A stretch of DNA of 64,000 nucleotides from contig NC_021171.1 in assembly GCF_000242895.2 (NCBI RefSeq), positions 62,001 through 126,000 on the forward strand. The letters run 5' to 3'. A program made the position numbers and the translations under genes. The first letter of the stretch is position 1. Each line of letters starts with the position of its first letter. Positions 9,132 through 18,167 of this stretch are shown here, one piece after another. Below the pieces are notes generated by a model. It had not been told where the DNA came from. It ran no database searches and saw only the letters and a program-made list of their open reading frames with translations. Origin of the DNA: Bacillus sp. 1NLA3E. GTDB lineage: Bacteria > Bacillota > Bacilli > Bacillales > Cytobacillaceae.

Positions 9132-9164
9132 AGACAGGTTTTTATAAAAGCTTGTCTTTTTTTG
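9132..9164 (+). terminator. Terminator after yabR
   Basis: AGACAGGTTTTT pairs with AAAAGCTTGTCT (including G-T pairs) and is followed by seven T. Confidence 0.75.
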
Positions 9165-9181
9165 GTTCTATTAATATAGGG

Positions 9182-9218
9182 AAAACCGCCCAAAGTAAAA
9201 ACTCTGGGCGGTTTTTTT
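9182..9218. terminator. Bidirectional GC-rich terminator
   Basis: AAAACCGCCCA pairs with TGGGCGGTTTT, flanked by A on the left and T on the right, so it can stop transcription from both sides: yabR from the left and the minus-strand tRNA-Met from the right. Confidence 0.8.
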
Positions 9219-9231
9219 ATGCTTTTCTATT

Positions 9232-9277
9232 TGTCTAGCCACAGCGCCGATTAACGGGCGACTTCCGTTCTTCGTTA
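9232..9277. repeat. Truncated end of a dispersed hairpin repeat
   Basis: TGTCTAGCCACAGCGCC (9232-9248) resembles the left end (TGTCTAGCTCCAGCGCC) of the repeats at 43214 and 46847. Only this end is present; what follows does not match the other copies. It lies between the terminator and the 3' end of tRNA-Met. Confidence 0.4.
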
Positions 9278-9351
9278 TAGCGGCGGAGGGGATCGAACCC
9301 CCGACCTTACGGGTATGAACCGTACGCTCTAGCCAGCTGAGCTACACCGCC
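9278..9351 (-). tRNA. tRNA-Met (anticodon CAT), minus strand
   Basis: On the minus strand the sequence folds as a 74-nt cloverleaf: acceptor GGCGGTG/CGCCGCT, D stem GCTC/GAGC, anticodon stem TACGG/CCGTA with loop TTCATAC, T arm GGGGG TTCGATC CCCTC. CCA is not encoded. A CAT anticodon also fits tRNA-Ile2 (the TilS substrate), so elongator Met is inferred. B. subtilis has a tRNA-Met at this place, between yabR and spoIIE. Confidence 0.9.
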
Positions 9352-9469
9352 AAAATTTAAGGCACAAAATGTATAATACATAGAAAAAGTGAGCCTGTCA
9401 ATATTTTTTATATTGGAAAAGGGGGAGCATTAATAATAATGTTTCCTTTTTGGGTTTTTCGGAGAAATG

Positions 9470-9535
9470 AGTCGAACAAAAATATAATAGGCATTTGGAA
9501 TTGTGACAAAATTTTGACAATTACACCTATATAAT
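9470..9535 (+). promoter_or_regulatory. Candidate Spo0A-activated promoter of spoIIE
   Basis: A consensus -10 TATAAT (9530-9535) has no -35 at 17 bases, but GTGACA (9503-9508) stands 21 bases upstream, the unusual spacing known for the Spo0A-dependent spoIIE promoter of B. subtilis. Spo0A-box-like sequences (TGTCGAA type) are present: minus-strand TGTCAAA at about 9513-9519, a related TGTCACA at about 9502-9508, and GTCGAAC near 9472. Confidence 0.5.
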
Positions 9536-9568
9536 AAATAGAAATAGTAATCGTAAGGAGTGTGGCTA

Positions 9569-12043
9569 ATGGCAAAGGTAGAGCGGAATTTAATTGAACC
9601 GATTGGAGAAGTGAATTTTAGCGGTTCAAAAGTAGATTTATTTAGTGGATTGAAAAAAATTTCAGCTAAACTAGAAACTTTTTTTATAAAAAAAGGCTAT
9701 ATTCTATTATTTATCGGTTTTTTATTGGGACGAGCCTTGATTTTAGAAAAACTGACCCCATTTAGTCTACCATTCTTTGCTGCTGTTTATTTAATTAAGC
9801 GAGATAGAGCTCCGTTAGCTCTGATTGGTTTAGTCGCTGGTGCTACTACTCTATCAATCTCAGACACTGCTGTAACCTTTGGAAGTTCGGTTTTATTCCT
9901 CATTGTCTACCGAATTGTCGAGAAATGGTTAAAAAATGATCTTAAAACGGTTCCAACCATTGTATTTTTCATTCTCTTAGCAGGTAATCTAATCCAGGGT
10001 TATTTTGTGGATCAAGAGGTATCGATCTATGATGGGATAATGGCAGGTGTTGATGGGGGGTTAGGTTGTATTTTAACCTTAATTTTCCAACAAAGTATTC
10101 CCCTATTATCGATAAACAAGCGAAGGCAACCATTAAAAACAGAAGAAATTGTTTGTTTGATTATCATGCTTGCATCGATTATGACCGGTACAATAGGCTG
10201 GTCAGTTTATAATTTATCAATAGAAAATATTGTATCAAGATACTTAGTATTATTGTTTTCTCTAGTTGCTGGGGCAACAGTCGGGTCTACAGTGGGAGTT
10301 GTAACAGGTTTGATTTTGAGTCTAGCAAATGTTTCTAGTTTTTATCAAATGAGCTTGCTTGCTTTTTCTGGCTTACTGGGTGGCCTCCTTAAAGAGGGAA
10401 AAAAGATTGGTGTTTCATTAGGGTTATTGATTGCAACCGTATTAGTAGGGATGTATGGAGAAGGTGGAGGATTACTTTCAAAAACCGTATATGAGACCTT
10501 GGCTGCTATCTTGTTAGTTCTTCTTACTCCTCAGGGATTAACCATAAAGTTAGCAAAACATATTCCAGGTACGGCCGAATATGCGGCAGAGCAACAACAA
10601 TATATGAGAAAAATGAGAGATGTCACGGCGCAAAAGGTTTCCCAATTTTCAAATGTATTCCAGGCTTTATCAAATAGTTTTACATCAAATGAAGCTCATG
10701 GGAAAGTTGATGATCCGTCAAGGGAACTGGATTTTTTCCTAAGTAATGTAACTGAAAAAACGTGTCAAACATGCTTTAAGAAGGATTATTGTTGGACAAG
10801 GAACTTTAATACAACCTATGATTCTATGAAAGAGATTATGCAGGAAATGGATCAAAATTATGGAGTGGTTCCACAAAAGATATCGAGGGAATGGGAAAAG
10901 CATTGTACCCGGTCAAATAAAGTAATCGATGCAATTGGTCAAGAGTTAACTTATTTTCAAGCAAATCAAAAACTGAAAAAGCAAGTTCAAGAAAGCCGCA
11001 GACTTGTAGCAGAACAACTGCTGGGAGTGTCAGAGGTAATGGAGAATTTTGCTAAGGAAATTCAAAGGGAACGGGAAAACCATCACAAACAAGAGGAGCA
11101 AATATTAGAGTCCTTACAGGAGTTTGGTATTCAAATTGAACAGGTAGAAATCTATAGTTTAATGAAAGGTAATGTTGATATTGATATGACTGTCCCCTAT
11201 TCTGAAGGTCACGGGGAATGTGAAAAGCTAATTGCTCCAATGCTATCAGATATTCTCGGAGAGACTATTGTGGTTAATTCGGAGGAATGTTCAACTTTCC
11301 CGAATGGATTTTCACATGTTACCTTTGGTTCAGCCAAAGCCTATGTCGTCGAAACTGGAGTTTCCCATGCGGCGAAGGATGGTGGTTTTGTATCAGGAGA
11401 TAGTTATTCCACGATAGAGCTTGGTTTTGGTAAATATGCTATTGCCATAAGTGACGGAATGGGAAATGGTGAACGTGCCCATCTTGAAAGCACCGAGACT
11501 CTTAGTTTACTTCAAAAAATATTACAATCAGGAATTGAAGAAAAGGTGGCTATCAAGTCAGTGAATTCTGTGTTGTCTCTTCGGACAAATGATGAGGTAT
11601 TTTCAACCTTAGATTTAGCAATGATTGATTTACAAAATGCCTCCGCAAAATTTTTAAAGATTGGCTCCACTCCAAGCTTTATTAAAAGAGGGAACAAGGT
11701 CATGAAAATCCAAGCGAGCAATTTGCCGATGGGAGTCTTTCAGGAATTTGATGTAGATGTAGTTGGGGAACAACTTAAGGCTGGAGATTTACTGATTATG
11801 ATGAGCGATGGGGTTTTTGAAGGTCCAAAACATGTTGAGAACTACGATCTTTGGATGAAACGAAAGCTTCAGGAATTAGAGACAGAAGATCCACAGCAGA
11901 TTGCAGATTTGATTATTGAGGATGTCATTCGATCAAGAGGTGGTTATATTGACGATGATATGACAATTGTCGTTTCTAAAATACAGCACAATACCCCGAA
12001 ATGGGCATCAATCCCCATGCAAAAACTCCGCAAAAAAGCATAA
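9569..12043 (+). CDS. spoIIE: Stage II sporulation protein E, PP2C-type serine phosphatase
   Basis: SpoIIE dephosphorylates the anti-anti-sigma factor SpoIIAA and so activates sigma-F in the forespore; it also binds FtsZ and shifts the division site toward the pole. The protein has 824 residues: about ten membrane segments (residues about 45-325), a central FtsZ-interacting region (IPGTAEYAAEQQQYMRKMRD onward, with CQTCFKKDYC), and a C-terminal PP2C domain from about 590 with metal ligands in ISDGMGNGERAH, MMSDGVFEG and IDDDMTIVV. ATG 9569 has AAGGAG 9 bases upstream; an in-frame GTG at 9560 overlaps that site. It carries its own Spo0A-type promoter. Confidence 0.97.
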   Translation: MAKVERNLIEPIGEVNFSGSKVDLFSGLKKISAKLETFFIKKGYILLFIGFLLGRALILEKLTPFSLPFFAAVYLIKRDRAPLALIGLVAGATTLSISDTAVTFGSSVLFLIVYRIVEKWLKNDLKTVPTIVFFILLAGNLIQGYFVDQEVSIYDGIMAGVDGGLGCILTLIFQQSIPLLSINKRRQPLKTEEIVCLIIMLASIMTGTIGWSVYNLSIENIVSRYLVLLFSLVAGATVGSTVGVVTGLILSLANVSSFYQMSLLAFSGLLGGLLKEGKKIGVSLGLLIATVLVGMYGEGGGLLSKTVYETLAAILLVLLTPQGLTIKLAKHIPGTAEYAAEQQQYMRKMRDVTAQKVSQFSNVFQALSNSFTSNEAHGKVDDPSRELDFFLSNVTEKTCQTCFKKDYCWTRNFNTTYDSMKEIMQEMDQNYGVVPQKISREWEKHCTRSNKVIDAIGQELTYFQANQKLKKQVQESRRLVAEQLLGVSEVMENFAKEIQRERENHHKQEEQILESLQEFGIQIEQVEIYSLMKGNVDIDMTVPYSEGHGECEKLIAPMLSDILGETIVVNSEECSTFPNGFSHVTFGSAKAYVVETGVSHAAKDGGFVSGDSYSTIELGFGKYAIAISDGMGNGERAHLESTETLSLLQKILQSGIEEKVAIKSVNSVLSLRTNDEVFSTLDLAMIDLQNASAKFLKIGSTPSFIKRGNKVMKIQASNLPMGVFQEFDVDVVGEQLKAGDLLIMMSDGVFEGPKHVENYDLWMKRKLQELETEDPQQIADLIIEDVIRSRGGYIDDDMTIVVSKIQHNTPKWASIPMQKLRKKA

Positions 12044-12062
12044 ATAGTTTCCAATTTTTTGT

Positions 12063-12092
12063 GTATAACATCATCTTTTTTCGGCGAAGATG
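12063..12092 (+). promoter_or_regulatory. Candidate sigma-F promoter of yabS-yabT
   Basis: GTATA (12063-12067), 15 bases, GGCGAAGATG (12083-12092) resembles the forespore sigma-F pattern GTATA, then GGnnAnAnT, with one mismatch. It lies 28 bases before yabS. The assignment fits sporulation expression of yabT in B. subtilis. Confidence 0.45.
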
Positions 12093-12119
12093 GTAGGGAA
12101 AATTGGATGGAGGGAAAGA

Positions 12120-12857
12120 ATGAAGACAGGCAAATTACGCCAAATACTACTAATTACAGACGGTTGCTCAAATCATGGTGAGGATCCTGTCGCGATGTCA
12201 GCCCTCGCGAACGAACAAGGCATCACGATAAATGTTATTGGAGTTATAGATCAGGATATCATTGATGAAAGAGGCTTAAAGGAAATTGAAGATATTTCTA
12301 TGGCTGGTAAGGGAGTAAGCCAAGTCGTTTATGCAACTCAACTTTCTCAAACTGTGCAAATGGTTACAAGAAAAGCAATGACACAGACATTGCAGGGGCT
12401 TGTTAATCGAGAAATTCAACAAATTCTTGGTGGTTCAAAAACGGTTGAAGATCTGCCTCCGGAAAAACGCGGAGAGGTAATGGAAGTGGTAGATGAACTA
12501 GGTGAGAAAGTCGAGTTAGAAGTGTTGATTCTGGTCGATACCAGTGCAAGCATGAAGCAAAAACTTCCGACAGTAAAGGAGGCTCTGTTAGACTTATCAC
12601 TGAGTCTAAATGCTAGATCAGGAGATAACCGTTTTTCGGTTTTTGTATTTCCCGGGAAAAAGAACGATGTCGAAAAACTTTTAGATTGGACACCGAAGTT
12701 GGAATCCTTAACAACTATTTTCCCAAAATTAACAACTGGAGGATTAACTCCTACAGGGCCGGCTATTCGTGAAGCATTAACTTATTTTAAGCAAAAAAGA
12801 TCATTAAGGAGTTTGTTATCTGGTGATGATGAATCATTCTTTGAAGAGTCAATGTAA
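12120..12857 (+). CDS. yabS: von Willebrand factor A domain protein YabS
   Basis: 245 residues, the same length as I recall for B. subtilis YabS. The N-terminal part (QILLITDGCSNHGEDPVAMS) has the look of a VWA segment. A second VWA domain follows from about residue 130, with the metal-ion-dependent adhesion motif DTSASMK and later TGGLTPTGPAI. The job is unknown; VWA proteins usually organise protein assemblies. ATG 12120 follows GGAGGG by 6 bases. The upstream in-frame ATG at 12090 lies inside the predicted promoter. The 3' end overlaps the yabT start by 35 bases. Confidence 0.85.
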   Translation: MKTGKLRQILLITDGCSNHGEDPVAMSALANEQGITINVIGVIDQDIIDERGLKEIEDISMAGKGVSQVVYATQLSQTVQMVTRKAMTQTLQGLVNREIQQILGGSKTVEDLPPEKRGEVMEVVDELGEKVELEVLILVDTSASMKQKLPTVKEALLDLSLSLNARSGDNRFSVFVFPGKKNDVEKLLDWTPKLESLTTIFPKLTTGGLTPTGPAIREALTYFKQKRSLRSLLSGDDESFFEESM

Positions 12858-13794
12858 GGCTAGCCCAGGGACAGTAATACAAGGAAAGTGGCATCATCAT
12901 CGTTACACAATTATCAAAGAGCTTGGTAAGGGTGCAAATGGAATTGTTTACTTAGCTCAATCACTTAATGGATTAGTTGCCTTAAAAATGAGTGATAATA
13001 GTATGTCGATTACTTCTGAGGTTAATGTGCTGAAGTCCTTTGCCAAGGTCCAGGGTTCAACCCTTGGACCTTGTTTGCTTGATGTTGATGATTGGGAAAT
13101 AAGAATTGGGAAAATATCCTACTATGTAATGGAATATATAGAAGGCCCTGATCTATTGACGTATATTAACAAAAAAGGGCCGGAATGGACGAATGTATTC
13201 GTTCTGCAATTATTATCTGATTTAGAGCAACTTCATCAAAATGGGTGGGTATTTGGAGATTTAAAGCCAGAAAACCTTATTATAACAGGCCCACCTCCTA
13301 GTATTCGTTGTATTGATGTAGGTGGAACAACGCTACAAGGTAGAGCAATTAAGGAGTTTACGGAATTTTTCGATAGAGGTTACTGGGGGTTAGGGAGCCG
13401 TAAAGCTGAGGCAAGCTATGATTTATTTTCTGTGGCCATGATTATGTTGAATACTGCCTATCCAAACCGATTTAATAAAACGACCGGCGGAATGTCACAG
13501 TTAAAAAGTATGATTCACCAAAAAAAAGAATTAAAGAGGATCGAGGATATTTTGATCAAAGCTTTACAGGGGGACTATGCTTCAGCAAGTCAAATGCGTT
13601 TAGACATGCTTCATGCCTTGAATCATGTTCCGAAGCGGCCTCAAGTAACAACACGAAAAAGTACACATCAACCAGTGACGGTAAGTCGGGGGAAGTATTC
13701 AAAACAAAAGAAACAAGGCGGAATGCTTGAAACAATTATCATTGCTTCGGTAATCTGTATTTTTTATATTTTTTATATTTATGATCATCTTTAA
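12823..13794 (+). CDS. yabT: Sporulation Hanks-type serine/threonine protein kinase YabT
   Basis: 323 residues: a protein kinase domain (about 27-270), a basic linker, and a C-terminal membrane anchor (ETIIIASVICIFYIFYIY). Visible are the glycine loop GKGANGIVYLA, the ATP lysine in VALKM, a catalytic loop GDLKPENLI (the usual HRD is GD), and a metal-binding segment IDVGG where most kinases have DFG. B. subtilis YabT is a septum-associated, DNA-stimulated kinase that phosphorylates RecA during spore development. The start is GTG 12823 (AAGGAG 11 bases upstream), though the ATG codons at 12826 and 12829 are possible. The upstream part overlaps yabS. Confidence 0.9.
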   Translation: MMMNHSLKSQCKASPGTVIQGKWHHHRYTIIKELGKGANGIVYLAQSLNGLVALKMSDNSMSITSEVNVLKSFAKVQGSTLGPCLLDVDDWEIRIGKISYYVMEYIEGPDLLTYINKKGPEWTNVFVLQLLSDLEQLHQNGWVFGDLKPENLIITGPPPSIRCIDVGGTTLQGRAIKEFTEFFDRGYWGLGSRKAEASYDLFSVAMIMLNTAYPNRFNKTTGGMSQLKSMIHQKKELKRIEDILIKALQGDYASASQMRLDMLHALNHVPKRPQVTTRKSTHQPVTVSRGKYSKQKKQGGMLETIIIASVICIFYIFYIYDHL

Positions 13795-13968
13795 AAGTTT
13801 AAAAAATAATTGAAACTTTTTTAAATCTAAATCGTATTGAAAGAAAACCAATTATGAATTTTTTTCTTTAAGATATGCCTTTGTTTTTGTATCGGAATAG
13901 AGAAAAGTGATAAGCTTTTAATAATCCTCAAATTATTAAGGGTACAATTTGTTTAAAGGAAGATTAGC

Positions 13969-15921
13969 ATGTTAGAAAACAAGGTAACCGCCTTTTTTGA
14001 TCATCATGGAATTGAATTGAAAAATAAGGGAGTTGTTGTTGGTGTATCTGGTGGACCAGACTCGATAGCCCTTCTTCATTATCTCTTAAGTAAGCGTGAT
14101 AGATGGAATATAAAGATCGTTGCAGCACATGTTGACCATATGTTTCGTGGAATTGAATCTTTTAATGAGGCAAAATTTGTTGAAGAATTTTGCCAAAAAC
14201 ATAGTATTCCATTTGAAGTAAAACATATTGACGTACCTGCCTATATTGGAATAACAGGGAAAAATTCACAAGTTGCATCTCGAGAGTGTAGGTATAATTT
14301 TTTTAAAGAAGTTATGGGAAAATATGAGTTTCCTTATTTAGCACTAGGACATCACGGTGACGATCAAATTGAAACAATTTTAATGAGACTAACCCGAGGG
14401 AGCACGGGAAGGGCAAGGGCAGGAATTTTATTTAATCGATCTTTTGCAAGGGGTCAAATTATTCGCCCTTTTCTCTGTTTAACGAGAAAAGAAATTGAAG
14501 CGTATTGTACAGAGCATCATTTGGATCCACGTAGAGATCCAAGTAATAATAAAGACATATACAGTCGAAATCGCTTTCGGAAATACATGCTTCCCTTTTT
14601 GAAAGATGAAAATCCTTTGGTTCATGAACATTTTCAACGGTTCAGTGAGGACATCCAAAATGATGAGGAATATCTTCAGGAATTAACAGTCCAAAAAATG
14701 AATAAAGTAATGAAGAACGATAAAGATAAAATGACTGTTGACATTAAAATCTTTGCAACAATGCCAATACCTTTACAACGAAGAGGTATTCAACTAATAT
14801 TAAAATATCTTTACAAGGAAAGACTTGATTCCCTTTCCGCAATACATATAGACCAATTACTTTCCTTAATGCGAAATCCTCATCCTTCAGGAACACTTGA
14901 TTTCCCTAACGGCTTGCAGGTTGTGCGTTCCTATGATGAGTGTTTTTTTATATTCCATCAAAAGGAAATACTCCCATATCAGTTCGAAATCACTGAGCCA
15001 GGAGACTTGTTGCTACCCAATGGGTCTGAAATTTCAATTCAGTTTAATAAGAAGGCATTATTGGGGAATGATGTAAATCGACTTGTTCTCGACTGTAACG
15101 AGATTTCTTTTCCTATTATCATCCGTACCAGGAAAAATGGTGATCGCATGAGCGTAAAGGGTATGGATGGGACGAAGAAGATTAAAGAAATCTTTATTGA
15201 ACAGAAAATCCCAATTCATGACCGAAATGTATGGCCGATTGTTACGGACAACGAGGGAAATATTCTCTGGGTGCCAGGCATTAAAAAGGGTAAACATATA
15301 ATAAGGGATCATCCAAACACCAGCTATATTCAATTAACATATAAAAGCAATGATTCTTCTAGGGGGCAACCAGTAATGAAAAGGGATATTGAAAAAGTTT
15401 TGATAACTGAAGAGCAGATTCAAGACAAAATTAAAGTTCTTGCCAATCAATTAACAGAGGAATATCTTGATCGCTTTCCTTTGGCAATTGGAGTTTTAAA
15501 AGGAGCTATGCCTTTTATGGGCGATCTTCTTAAGAGAATTGATACACATCTTGAGATGGACTTTATGGATGTCTCAAGCTATGGAAATTCCACTGTATCT
15601 TCAGGAGAGGTCAAAATATTAAAGGATCTTGACACACAAGTTGAAGGTCGAGATATTTTGATTATTGAGGATATTATTGATAGCGGCTTAACTTTAAGCT
15701 ATCTTGTTGAGCTTTTCCGTTATCGCAAGGCAAAGTCCATTAAGATTGTGACATTGCTTGATAAACCATCAGGACGTAAAGCCGATCTTCAAGCGGATTA
15801 TGTTGGATTCATAGTTCCAGACGAATTTGTGGTAGGTTATGGTCTCGATTTTGCTGAAAGGTACCGCAATTTGCCGTATATTGGAATTTTGAAGCCAGAG
15901 GTATATAGCACCAACGATTAA
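13969..15921 (+). CDS. tilS/hprT: Bifunctional TilS (tRNA-Ile2 lysidine synthase) / HprT (hypoxanthine phosphoribosyltransferase) fusion
   Basis: One uninterrupted 650-residue frame. Residues 1 to about 460 are TilS, with the ATP pyrophosphatase loop GVSGGPDS (25-32), the HVDHMFRG and [10 protein letters not shown] motifs and a C-terminal domain containing [10 protein letters not shown]. TilS converts the wobble C of the CAU anticodon to lysidine so that tRNA-Ile2 reads AUA. Residues 470-650 are a full-length HprT ([20 protein letters not shown] motif EDIIDSG at about 567-573), the purine salvage enzyme making IMP and GMP. In B. subtilis these are two adjacent genes; a fused form is annotated in Listeria. 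Here no stop separates them and the linker is only NDSSRGQPV. ftsH follows. Confidence 0.93.
   Translation: MLENKVTAFFDHHGIELKNKGVVVGVSGGPDSIALLHYLLSKRDRWNIKIVAAHVDHMFRGIESFNEAKFVEEFCQKHSIPFEVKHIDVPAYIGITGKNSQVASRECRYNFFKEVMGKYEFPYLALGHHGDDQIETILMRLTRGSTGRARAGILFNRSFARGQIIRPFLCLTRKEIEAYCTEHHLDPRRDPSNNKDIYSRNRFRKYMLPFLKDENPLVHEHFQRFSEDIQNDEEYLQELTVQKMNKVMKNDKDKMTVDIKIFATMPIPLQRRGIQLILKYLYKERLDSLSAIHIDQLLSLMRNPHPSGTLDFPNGLQVVRSYDECFFIFHQKEILPYQFEITEPGDLLLPNGSEISIQFNKKALLGNDVNRLVLDCNEISFPIIIRTRKNGDRMSVKGMDGTKKIKEIFIEQKIPIHDRNVWPIVTDNEGNILWVPGIKKGKHIIRDHPNTSYIQLTYKSNDSSRGQPVMKRDIEKVLITEEQIQDKIKVLANQLTEEYLDRFPLAIGVLKGAMPFMGDLLKRIDTHLEMDFMDVSSYGNSTVSSGEVKILKDLDTQVEGRDILIIEDIIDSGLTLSYLVELFRYRKAKSIKIVTLLDKPSGRKADLQADYVGFIVPDEFVVGYGLDFAERYRNLPYIGILKPEVYSTND
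15361..15378 (+). promoter_or_regulatory. Internal ribosome binding site and ATG for free HprT
   Basis: AGGGGG (15361-15366) lies 9 bases before the in-frame ATG 15376, which starts exactly where HprT homology begins. Translation from here would give a 181-residue stand-alone HprT (15376-15921), the normal family length, beside the fusion protein. This is inferred from spacing and not shown to be used. Confidence 0.5.
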
Positions 15922-16055
15922 GTGAAAAATAAGAAACACAAATGAAACAAGCTTGATTATAGTTACAGGCATCTGCTGGGGGTAATTCCTTGTATTGGTG
16001 CAATTTTCTATGATACTATTTAATATAGTTTGTTTAGAGTGGGAGGAGGTAAGGG

Positions 16056-18026
16056 ATGAATCGGATCTTCCGTAATACCATCTTTTATTTATTAATTTTT
16101 TTAGTCATTATTGGCGTAGTTAGCTTCTTTAATGGCAATAACGAGCCAACAGAGAATATATCTTACGATAAGTTTATTGGATACTTGGAAGGTGGCCAAG
16201 TTAAGTCCCTTTCATTACAGCCTGAACGAGGTGTTTATCAGGTTCGGGGACAGCTTGATAGCTACGATAAAGACAAGTATTTCGTAACTTACGTCTGGAA
16301 TAGTGAAGAATCGCTATCCAAAATTAATAAAGCAGCAGCTAATTCGAAGGTGGAAGTACTACCTGCTAAGGAAACAAGCGGATGGGTCACCTTCTTTACA
16401 TCAATCATTCCATTTATCATTATTTTTATCCTGTTCTTTTTCTTATTAAATCAAGCCCAAGGCGGCGGAAGCAGGGTAATGAATTTTGGAAAAAGTAAAG
16501 CAAAGCTTTACAATGATGAGAAGAAAAAGGCCCGGTTTAAAGATGTAGCCGGTGCGGATGAGGAAAAACAAGAGCTAGTTGAAGTTGTTGAATTTTTGAA
16601 GGATCCTCGTAAATTTGCTGAACTAGGTGCACGTATCCCGAAGGGGGTTTTATTAGTTGGACCTCCAGGAACAGGGAAAACGTTATTGGCACGTGCAGTT
16701 GCTGGTGAGGCAGGAGTTCCTTTCTTTTCAATTAGTGGTTCTGATTTTGTTGAGATGTTTGTTGGGGTCGGGGCTTCCCGTGTCCGTGATTTATTTGAAA
16801 CAGCCAAGAAAAATTCACCATGTATCATATTTATTGATGAAATTGATGCAGTCGGTCGTCAACGTGGCGCTGGTTTAGGTGGAGGCCATGATGAACGTGA
16901 ACAAACGCTCAACCAGTTATTAGTTGAGATGGATGGTTTTGGGGCAAATGAAGGAATTATTATCATTGCTGCAACAAACCGTCCGGATATTTTGGATCCT
17001 GCGTTACTTAGACCAGGTCGTTTTGACCGTCAAATTACTGTAGACCGCCCAGATGTTAAAGGGCGTGAAGCAGTACTTAAAGTACATTCACGGAACAAAC
17101 CTCTTGATGAAGGGGTTAACCTTAAAGCGATAGCTTCTAGAACACCAGGCTTTTCTGGAGCTGATTTAGAAAACCTCTTAAACGAAGCGGCTCTTATTGC
17201 AGCACGCCGAGGTAAGAAGAAAGTTGATATGTTGGATATTGATGAGGCGACAGACCGTGTTATTGCTGGTCCAGCGAAAAAGAGTCGAGTCATTTCTGAA
17301 AAAGAACGAAACATTGTCGCTTTCCATGAGGCTGGTCATACAGTAATTGGACTTATTTTAGACGAAGCTGAAATGGTTCACAAGGTAACAATTGTCCCTC
17401 GGGGTCAAGCAGGTGGTTATGCTGTTATGCTTCCGAAAGAAGATCGTTACTTCATGACAAAACCGGAGCTTTTAGATAAGTTGGTCGGATTGCTGGGTGG
17501 TCGGGTTGCCGAAGAAGTCGTCTTTGGTGAAGTAAGTACCGGTGCTCATAATGACTTCCAGAGAGCAACTGGAATTGCCCGGAAAATGATTACTGAGTAT
17601 GGTATGAGTGACAAGCTTGGGCCAATACAATTTGGTCAAGCACAAGGGCAAGTATTCCTAGGTAGAGATATAGGTCATGAGCAAAACTATTCCGATGCGA
17701 TTGCATATGAAATTGACTTAGAAATGCAACGTTTCATAAAAGACAGCTATGAAAGAGCAAAGGTTATTTTAACTGAAAATCGCAGTTTACTTAATTTGAT
17801 TGCGACGACTTTGTTAGAAGTTGAAACGTTAGACGCTGAACAAATTAAACACTTAATGGATCACGGAACACTTCCTGATAGAACCATAAAAAATGATTCT
17901 GCAATAATTAATATGGGATCAGAAGATGTTAAAGTGAACATTTCGATTAAGAAGGATGAACTAGACTCTAATAGTAATGCTACAGAGTTAGATAAACAGG
18001 ATAGTGAAGATAAACCACTACTCTAA
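16056..18026 (+). CDS. ftsH: ATP-dependent zinc metalloprotease FtsH
   Basis: 656 residues. Membrane segments at about 6-25 and 108-130 flank an extracytoplasmic domain. The AAA+ module has Walker A GPPGTGKT (202-209), Walker [12 protein letters not shown], the pore loop around [11 protein letters not shown] and the second region of homology with RPGRFDR. The peptidase motif HEAGH is near 424. FtsH degrades membrane and regulatory proteins such as Spo0E, and is needed for sporulation and stress survival. The C-terminal tail is acidic and low complexity. GGAGGAGG lies 9 bases before ATG 16056. Confidence 0.98.
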   Translation: MNRIFRNTIFYLLIFLVIIGVVSFFNGNNEPTENISYDKFIGYLEGGQVKSLSLQPERGVYQVRGQLDSYDKDKYFVTYVWNSEESLSKINKAAANSKVEVLPAKETSGWVTFFTSIIPFIIIFILFFFLLNQAQGGGSRVMNFGKSKAKLYNDEKKKARFKDVAGADEEKQELVEVVEFLKDPRKFAELGARIPKGVLLVGPPGTGKTLLARAVAGEAGVPFFSISGSDFVEMFVGVGASRVRDLFETAKKNSPCIIFIDEIDAVGRQRGAGLGGGHDEREQTLNQLLVEMDGFGANEGIIIIAATNRPDILDPALLRPGRFDRQITVDRPDVKGREAVLKVHSRNKPLDEGVNLKAIASRTPGFSGADLENLLNEAALIAARRGKKKVDMLDIDEATDRVIAGPAKKSRVISEKERNIVAFHEAGHTVIGLILDEAEMVHKVTIVPRGQAGGYAVMLPKEDRYFMTKPELLDKLVGLLGGRVAEEVVFGEVSTGAHNDFQRATGIARKMITEYGMSDKLGPIQFGQAQGQVFLGRDIGHEQNYSDAIAYEIDLEMQRFIKDSYERAKVILTENRSLLNLIATTLLEVETLDAEQIKHLMDHGTLPDRTIKNDSAIINMGSEDVKVNISIKKDELDSNSNATELDKQDSEDKPLL

Positions 18027-18030
18027 AAGT

Positions 18031-18057
18031 AAGGTGCCCTTGATGGGCACCTTTTCC
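18031..18057 (+). terminator. Terminator after ftsH
   Basis: AAGGTGCCC (18031-18039) pairs perfectly with GGGCACCTT (18045-18053). The T tract is short. Confidence 0.65.
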
Positions 18058-18089
18058 TATTATCAACTCCCTTATAAGGACTCTTTTTT

Positions 18090-18118
18090 TTCACCAATTA
18101 TCGTAATTATGATATGAT
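18090..18118 (+). promoter_or_regulatory. Candidate sigma-A promoter of coaX
   Basis: TTCACC (18090-18095), 17 bases, TATGAT (18113-18118) with a TG extension at 18110-18111. Confidence 0.45.
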
Positions 18119-18167
18119 GCAAAATAGAAAATAAATAATAAATAATAAATGTAAAGTGGTGAGATGG

